Assembly (NCBI GenBank): GCA_003477405.1
Contig: QUDE01000023.1
Coordinates: 23,782 to 43,417, forward strand
Direction: 5' to 3'
Source of the DNA: Ruminococcaceae bacterium AM07-15
Lineage (GTDB): Bacteria; Bacillota; Clostridia; Oscillospirales; Butyricicoccaceae
DNA length: 19,636 nucleotides
The notes below the pieces were generated by a model. That model was not told where the DNA came from. It did no database searches and saw only the letters and a program-made list of their open reading frames with translations. Shown in pieces: positions 14,856 through 19,636 of the stretch (position 1 is the stretch's first letter; every line of letters begins with the position of its first letter). Both the position numbers and the translations under genes were made by a program.

Positions 14856-15518
14856 TTATTTGATGCCAACCTTGTCCGGATTTTCAATGCGGGGCAGCTT
14901 CCAGTGGTAATGGATGGCCAGCGCCCGGATGAGCACCACCACCCCGGCCCCCAGCACCATGGCCAAGGCCGAGTTCACATGCCACAGCAGACTGCACACA
15001 GCCGCTCCCAGAACAGAAGCCAGGGCATACACATGCCGCACAAAGATGGAAGGCATCACGCCGGCCATCACATCCCGCAGCACACCGCCGCCCACACCGG
15101 TGAGGGTGCCCACGAAGATATAAAGGAAGAGATTGTACCCGTCGCTGTTGCCATGGGCCACCGAAACCCCGGTGACCGTAAAAGCGGCCAGTCCTACGGC
15201 GTCAAAAATGGTCATATACAGGTCCAGCTTGTGAAACAGGCTGTCGATGCCTTTCTTCTGACAATAGGCCACAGCGCAGAAAATGACCACCGACACCAGA
15301 CAAGCAATGGCGGTCTGTTCCGGGCTGGTGAAGGCCATAGGGGGATTGATTCCCAGGATCACATCCCGAATGATTCCCCCGCCCACAGCGGTGGTCACGG
15401 CCAGGACGATGACTCCCAACAGATCCATACATTTTCGAATGGCTAAAATAGCCCCGGAAAAAGCAAAGGCAATGACTCCTAGAATTTCAAACACAAAGAT
15501 TCCAATATCCAGATCCAT
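14856..15518 (-). CDS. TRIC/UPF0126 family membrane channel protein
   Basis: This 220-aa integral membrane protein belongs to the trimeric intracellular cation channel family (Pfam Gly_transporter, UPF0126; E. coli YicG and YadS are relatives). The internal repeat is plain: GGGIIRDVILG at residues 46-56 and GGGVLRDVMAG at 143-153, each followed by a proline-containing loop. About seven hydrophobic segments are visible. Bacterial homologues have been shown to be cation channels, and some members were proposed to carry glycine, so transport of a small ion or molecule is likely but not specified. The ATG at 15518 was preferred over 15551 because AAGGAGG lies 8 nt before it and the longer version would start inside the expected leader. 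Single-gene unit with its own promoter. Confidence 0.9.
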   Translation of the reverse strand: MDLDIGIFVFEILGVIAFAFSGAILAIRKCMDLLGVIVLAVTTAVGGGIIRDVILGINPPMAFTSPEQTAIACLVSVVIFCAVAYCQKKGIDSLFHKLDLYMTIFDAVGLAAFTVTGVSVAHGNSDGYNLFLYIFVGTLTGVGGGVLRDVMAGVMPSIFVRHVYALASVLGAAVCSLLWHVNSALAMVLGAGVVVLIRALAIHYHWKLPRIENPDKVGIK

Positions 15519-15549
15519 TTTTTCTGCCTCCTTTTCCTTTTTCGCAAGC

Positions 15550-15579
15550 ATTATAGCATGGTCCGCTTTTTTCTGGCAA
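15550..15579 (-). promoter_or_regulatory. Promoter of the TRIC-family gene
   Basis: On the minus strand TTGCCA (-35), an 18-bp spacer and TATAAT (-10) precede the gene. The predicted leader is about 25 nt. This supports the start at 15518 and marks the gene as independent of the upstream hydrolase gene. Confidence 0.7.
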
Positions 15580-15626
15580 TGGGGAAAAGCGCCAATTTTT
15601 TCTTTCTCCCTTCCCCTTTTCCCGGC

Positions 15627-15661
15627 AGCAAAACAGCCGCCCGGTTTTTGCCGGGCGGCTG
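15627..15661 (-). terminator. Intrinsic terminator of the AbgB-like gene
   Basis: On the minus strand an 11-bp GC-rich stem, CAGCCGCCCGG / CCGGGCGGCTG, with a 6-nt A-rich loop is followed by TTTTGCTGCC. It starts 7 bp after the stop codon of the AbgB-like gene. Confidence 0.85.
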
Positions 15662-15668
15662 CACATTG

Positions 15669-17054
15669 TTATTTCTGGGGCTGAGGAATGGGAACTTCCT
15701 TGGGAATTGGGCACTTATAGCTCTGGCCCTTCATGCTCTGCTGGAATTCCTCCTTGGCCTGCTCTACCAGTTTGGGATCGTCCACCAGCTTCATGGCGGT
15801 GGCGGCCATGACCTTGGCGCCATAGAGCATGCCCTTCATGCCGATGCTCATACCGGCGCAGGCGGTGATCTGCCAGCTATGGCCAGGAGCCGCCAGGTTG
15901 CAGGTGGCGGTCATCACCTGGACGCAGGGCACAATGTGCTGCACATCGCCCACATCGGTGGAACCATAGCCGTCCCGCTTTTCCACCGGCTCCACAAAGG
16001 TGCACAGAGGACCGTTCTCCAGCACGCCGCTGGCCTTCACTTTTTCGTACTGCTGGCTCTTTTCGTTGAGTGTCTTGGCAAAGGCCTTCTCCTCCTCGGT
16101 CCACTGAGGCATGGCGATCTGCTCCATCACATCATGGGTCAGATTGGTCAGCATCACCGGATTGAGGGTGTTGTAGCAGCCGCCCAGGAACTCCACATCC
16201 AGCTTGGTCTCGGTCATGTGAGCGGCGCCTTCGGCCACCTTCACCAGGCGGGCATAGGTGTCCTCAATGGCCTGGCGGCTCATGGCCCGCACATAGTACC
16301 AGACGCTGGCCTTGTCGGGAACGATATTGGGAGCAGTGCCCCCTTCTTTATAGACATAGTGGATGCGCACATCGCTGGTCACATGCTCCCGCAGATAGTT
16401 TGCGCCCACGCTCATCAGTTCGCAGGCATCCAGAGCGGAGCGGCCGTTGTGGGGATCGCCGCCGGCATGGGCGGTGACACCGGTGAAATGGAAAATGGCG
16501 CTGTTGAGGCCGGTCATGGTGCCCACAGACAGGTTGTTGCTGCTGGAACCGTGCCAGGAGAAAGCCACATCCAGATCGGTGAAAGCCCCTTCTCTGGCCA
16601 TAAAGGCCTTACCGGTGAGCACTTCTTCCGCAGGGCAGCCATAGAAGACCACAGTGCCCTCTTTGCCGGTGGCTTCCAGCTCGGCTTTCATACCCAGAGC
16701 GGCGCCCACACAGGCCACGCCCAGCAGGTTATGGCCGCAGCCCTGGCCAGCGGCACCAGGAGTGACTGGCTCTTTTTCGGTGCTCACTTTCTGGCTCAGG
16801 CCGGGCAGAGCGTCATACTCACCCAAAAATCCGACGACCGGATGGCCTTTTCCCCATGTGGCCCGAATGGCTGTGGGCAGATTGGCGCAGCCCACTTCCA
16901 CCTGGAAGCCTGCATCTCTCAGCACCTGAGCGGTCCACTCACAGGCCTTGACTTCGTTAAAGGCCGTTTCGGGGCAGTCCCAGATCTTCTTGGCAAGATC
17001 GGTGAGCACCGCTTCATTTTGTTCCACGGCCTTTGTGGCGATTGTTTCCAACAT
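15669..17054 (-). CDS. AbgB-like M20 amidohydrolase
   Basis: This 461-aa protein resembles AbgB, the subunit of p-aminobenzoyl-glutamate hydrolase that, with AbgA in E. coli, splits the folate breakdown product p-aminobenzoyl-glutamate. Metal-site motifs are present: GEYDALPG (78-85, Asp81), GQGCGHNLLG (Cys106, His108), GCPAEEVLTGK (Glu143/144), SWHGSSSN (His168) and APGHSWQI (His392). The lid-domain motif is AHAGGDPHNGRSALDA. The C-terminus is Lys/Pro/Gln-rich. It is cytoplasmic and differs from the three central M20 genes in length and subfamily. No abgA or abgT partner is in the window, so activity on p-aminobenzoyl-glutamate is unproven; many such proteins are single-chain peptidases or amidohydrolases. 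The start is ATG with AAGGGATGG upstream. No clear promoter was found in the 90 bp before it. Confidence 0.85.
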   Translation of the reverse strand: MLETIATKAVEQNEAVLTDLAKKIWDCPETAFNEVKACEWTAQVLRDAGFQVEVGCANLPTAIRATWGKGHPVVGFLGEYDALPGLSQKVSTEKEPVTPGAAGQGCGHNLLGVACVGAALGMKAELEATGKEGTVVFYGCPAEEVLTGKAFMAREGAFTDLDVAFSWHGSSSNNLSVGTMTGLNSAIFHFTGVTAHAGGDPHNGRSALDACELMSVGANYLREHVTSDVRIHYVYKEGGTAPNIVPDKASVWYYVRAMSRQAIEDTYARLVKVAEGAAHMTETKLDVEFLGGCYNTLNPVMLTNLTHDVMEQIAMPQWTEEEKAFAKTLNEKSQQYEKVKASGVLENGPLCTFVEPVEKRDGYGSTDVGDVQHIVPCVQVMTATCNLAAPGHSWQITACAGMSIGMKGMLYGAKVMAATAMKLVDDPKLVEQAKEEFQQSMKGQSYKCPIPKEVPIPQPQK

Positions 17055-17141
17055 TACGATCCATCCCTTTCTTTTTTCCAGCTATCTTTCCGGACAGCTG
17101 TTCATTTATCCGGGCCTGAAACTTCCACAGACCCTGCTGCC

Positions 17142-17170
17142 AAAAAGCGGGGAGTTCTCCCCGCTTTTTT
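17142..17170. terminator. Terminator of the SLH-domain gene
   Basis: A 12- to 13-bp stem, AAAAAGCGGGGA / TCCCCGCTTTTT, with a tight 4-nt loop starts about 12 bp past the stop of the SLH gene on the minus strand. T-runs are present on both strands. It separates the SLH gene from the AbgB-like gene downstream. Confidence 0.88.
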
Positions 17171-17182
17171 GGAAGACCTTTG

Positions 17183-19483
17183 TTATTTCACCAAAACCAT
17201 GGTGGCTTCAAATTGTTCGCCCTTGTAGCTGCCGAAGATCTGGAGGCTGGCTCCTGCTTCCAAGCTGCTCAGGCTGACTGTGGTGCCGGTGACCCGCATG
17301 ACCTTGGCCGAAGTGGGCACCGAAACCGATACCCGGCCCTGACCATTGTCGCTTTCCAGCAGGATCACCCGGTCGCCTGCGTTGACATACAGCACCTTGC
17401 CGGTAAGCTCTCCAGCGGCCGCGGCGGAATCATCCAGTTCCACCCGGGTTACCAGGCCGTTGACTACCGTCATGGTCACCTGGCCGCCCACCACATCGGA
17501 GAGCTGGATGGTCGTGCTGCCCCGTACCACCTGAACACCGGCGGAAAGCACATAGCTTTGCACGGTGCCGTCGGCCGCCCGGAGATACAGCAGATTACCC
17601 TGGGACTCAAAGGACACCCGGTCTACCGTACCTGTCAAGGTGACGCTCTGGGTTTTGGCATCGATGCGGGACACCTTGCCGCCTACCACAGCCACCGTCA
17701 GTGTATCGGCACTGGAAAGGCGGTCAATGGAGCTTTTCTCCCCATCCCGGTAAATGGCAGGAAGGTTTTTGGTTTCCAGAGAAAACAGCTGGGAAGGGCC
17801 GTTTTCCGGCTGCACTTCCAGCAGGATCTTGTCGCCAAAGGTGAGCTGGGCCATGGAGCCGGTGACCGTCCAGCTGCCGGAAGCTCCCTGGATCTGGGCG
17901 ACTTCGCTGCCGTCCATCTTCAGGGTGAGCAAGCTGCCCTTGTTCAAGTTGGAAAGAGTGGTCTCCTTTCCTTCATAGGTCACCGGGCAGTTGGCCACAA
18001 GACGGTAGCCCACACTCTCACCGGTGGACACATCGGTGATGCGGATGGTCTGACTGCCCTGATAGGATGCAGTGCTTTCCAGAATGCCCCGCACATATTG
18101 GGTTTTGCCGTCCACCGAAACGGAAGTCACCTGATCGTTCTCATAGGAGAGGCGCAGAGTGACCCACCGGCCCACCAGATCCTCGGTCAAAGCACCCGAA
18201 ACGCCATTCACCTGAATGGATGCACTGGCGGGCAAACTATACCGGGAAAGAGCGCCGGAAACACCGGTGAGCAGCAGCTGGCCATCGCTGGCCCGGGTCA
18301 AAATGCCCTCTTCTTTATATCCTCCGCCCTGGAGGTGGAGGGACAAAATGCGTCCTGTGCCATCGGTGGTGCAGTCGGCGTATGTATACCCGGCCTCTGA
18401 ATCAATGAGGCTCCGGTCGCCCACTTTTCCCCCGGCCCACACCTGGGTCAGACGATCCAGCAAATAGGTGCGGCTGACTCCGGCGCTGTCTTTGATGACC
18501 AGGTAGTTTTCATCCACCTGCTGCACTGTGCCCTCTGCGGTTTTGGGGCTGGAAAGCAGCCATACCGACTGCACTGTCTTTTTGTCGGCTGCGGTATAAC
18601 GAACCCGGGCAAAGGCACCGGCCATGATATTCTGTCCGGTGGTTTTGGCCCCGTCCTGGATGAGCAGCGCGCTGGAGGGCACCGAAATGGTGCGATTCTC
18701 CCCGCCAGGCAGCTGGATAGTCAGTTTCAGACCATTTTCTTCCTGGGTGCAGGCCATCACGGTGCCGCCCTCATAGGTGTAGGTGGTATAGTTGGGGAAT
18801 ACCGCCTCCAGGCCATTTCCCTCCATATAATTGATGGCCCGGGAGAGCATGGTGGCCACCTGGGCTCTTGTCACCTTGCCCTGGGGCTGGAAAGTGCCGT
18901 CGTCCATGCCTTCGATGACGCCGATCTTATTGAGCAGATACACCGAGGCCATGGCGTCCTTGGAGATTTTGGCCGCATCGGGGAAAGTGAGGGAATAGGT
19001 GCGCAGCGTGGCGGCCACCGGGGCCAGCTGCATGGCCCGGGTGAGGTAGACCGCCAGATCCTCTCTGCTTGCGGCCCCATTGATCTGCCCTTCTGCCGTC
19101 AGCTCCTGCAATTCAGCCTGGGTCAGCACCCCTGCTTCCAGGCACAGAGCCAGGTTGGTATAAGACCAGGTGGCGCTACCCTTCATGGCATCCTCGATCA
19201 CAGGCTGCCACTTTTTCACGATGGTATCGGTGGGCACTCCCTCCAGGCTGTACAGGCGGGAGACAAAGGTCAGGGTCTCCAGATAGGTCACCTGGCCCTC
19301 CGGACGGAAAGAACCGTCTTCATAGCCCTGGATCATCCCTTTTGCACTGAGACTGTCAATATAGCTTTTGGCCCAATGGCCATCGGTATCGGTAAAACCA
19401 GCTGCCGAAACGCTGCCCAGCAGCATCACGGCCGCCAAAGAACCTGCGGCCATGCGCCGCAGCTTTTTGTTGTCCTTCCTCAT
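17183..19483 (-). CDS. SLH-domain cell-surface protein with repeated beta domains
   Basis: This 766-aa exported protein has a signal peptide (basic RKDNKKLRR, hydrophobic core to about residue 27, likely cut near SVSAA) followed by three S-layer homology segments that bind secondary wall polymers. SLH1 is about residues 30-78 (FTDTDGHWAKSYIDSL; GYEDGSFRPEGQVTYLE) and SLH2, degenerate, about 85-153. SLH3 is about 166-220 (EGMDDGTFQPQGKVTRAQ). The remaining ~540 residues look like about seven degenerate repeats of ~75 residues with the pattern G-x-V-x-x-V ... L-x-L-x-x-x-x-G ... Y-x-L ... G ... L. No enzyme motif was seen. The ATG at 19483 follows GGGAGG by 6 nt and begins the basic signal region; the longer ORF to 19501 would include the ribosome site. 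Role inferred: wall-anchored structural or ligand-binding protein. Confidence 0.88.
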   Translation of the reverse strand: MRKDNKKLRRMAAGSLAAVMLLGSVSAAGFTDTDGHWAKSYIDSLSAKGMIQGYEDGSFRPEGQVTYLETLTFVSRLYSLEGVPTDTIVKKWQPVIEDAMKGSATWSYTNLALCLEAGVLTQAELQELTAEGQINGAASREDLAVYLTRAMQLAPVAATLRTYSLTFPDAAKISKDAMASVYLLNKIGVIEGMDDGTFQPQGKVTRAQVATMLSRAINYMEGNGLEAVFPNYTTYTYEGGTVMACTQEENGLKLTIQLPGGENRTISVPSSALLIQDGAKTTGQNIMAGAFARVRYTAADKKTVQSVWLLSSPKTAEGTVQQVDENYLVIKDSAGVSRTYLLDRLTQVWAGGKVGDRSLIDSEAGYTYADCTTDGTGRILSLHLQGGGYKEEGILTRASDGQLLLTGVSGALSRYSLPASASIQVNGVSGALTEDLVGRWVTLRLSYENDQVTSVSVDGKTQYVRGILESTASYQGSQTIRITDVSTGESVGYRLVANCPVTYEGKETTLSNLNKGSLLTLKMDGSEVAQIQGASGSWTVTGSMAQLTFGDKILLEVQPENGPSQLFSLETKNLPAIYRDGEKSSIDRLSSADTLTVAVVGGKVSRIDAKTQSVTLTGTVDRVSFESQGNLLYLRAADGTVQSYVLSAGVQVVRGSTTIQLSDVVGGQVTMTVVNGLVTRVELDDSAAAAGELTGKVLYVNAGDRVILLESDNGQGRVSVSVPTSAKVMRVTGTTVSLSSLEAGASLQIFGSYKGEQFEATMVLVK

Positions 19484-19515
19484 GGGGCACCTCCCGAACA
19501 AAATAAGATGCTTTG

Positions 19516-19544
19516 ATTATACCTTTTTTTGCTCTATGCCGCAA
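19516..19544 (-). promoter_or_regulatory. Promoter of the SLH-domain gene
   Basis: On the minus strand TTGCGG (-35), a 17-bp A-rich spacer and a consensus TATAAT (-10) precede the gene, giving a leader of about 25 nt. The promoter lies between the right-edge terminator and the gene, so the SLH gene is its own unit. Confidence 0.7.
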
Positions 19545-19571
19545 GAGAAGGGGACATTTTGGCAGAAAAAA

Positions 19572-19597
19572 GGCCCCCGGACAAGCCGGGGGTTTTT
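19572..19597. terminator. Intrinsic terminator at right edge
   Basis: The GC-rich stem CCCCCGG / CCGGGGG with a 5-nt loop has a T-run on the plus strand and, read from the minus strand, GG-CC extension and a T-run as well. It probably ends a minus-strand gene lying beyond the right edge. The last 39 bases of the window hold no gene that I can support. Confidence 0.8.
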
Positions 19598-19636
19598 CAT
19601 AGACGGGTAAAACCCTTTGTTACTAGCTTGCATGTC

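Noticed and set aside
15558..17228. A 556-codon plus-strand frame over the AbgB-like gene
   Set aside because: It is the antisense shadow of a clear M20 enzyme and runs through terminators at both ends.

Overview
The window looks like chromosomal DNA from a Gram-positive Clostridia species with fairly GC-rich codons. Gut-type Oscillospirales or a relative is my inference. The evidence is an LTA-synthase-type polyglycerolphosphate polymerase, an S-layer-homology (SLH) wall protein, strong AGGAGG ribosome sites, TATAAT-type promoters and a pyruvate kinase carrying the extra PEP-utiliser domain. There are 15 well-supported protein genes and one likely 16-codon leader ORF. I see no rRNA, tRNA, insertion sequence, CRISPR array or phage gene, and no gene-free gap longer than 300 bases.

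Left part (1-4150): a divergent CofE/F420-0:glutamate-ligase-like protein and a zinc-dependent phospholipase C-like protein lie on the minus strand, each with its own promoter and terminator. Pyruvate kinase follows on the plus strand.

Centre (4300-9700): a plus-strand run of five genes ends in a 15-bp perfect-stem terminator. It encodes an unrecognised 132-aa protein, a divergent member of the L-cysteine desulfidase/UPF0597 family, and three tandem paralogous M20 amidohydrolases. A 16-codon ORF with its own Shine-Dalgarno (SD) overlaps the desulfidase-like start by ATGA. Nothing here is secreted and no transporter or regulator is present. The layout suggests cytoplasmic breakdown of N-acyl or amide-linked amino acid conjugates, followed by processing of the released product. 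The substrate is unknown. This is the most promising under-described unit in the window.

Right part (9700-19636): mostly minus-strand, individually terminated genes. They are a membrane-anchored protein with a chitobiase-C-terminal-like domain, an LtaS-family enzyme with a C-terminal extension, a ProX-type aminoacyl-tRNA deacylase, a TRIC/UPF0126 membrane protein, an AbgB-like M20 hydrolase and a 766-aa SLH protein whose C-terminal two thirds is built from degenerate ~75-residue repeats. The plus-strand tRNA adenosine deaminase gene (tadA) is divergent from the ProX gene, and the two share a promoter with overlapping -10 elements.

Most genes are separated by clear hairpin terminators, so apart from the central unit this is a mosaic of housekeeping and cell-surface transcription units. 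All functional calls rest on motif reading by eye; no database search was run.
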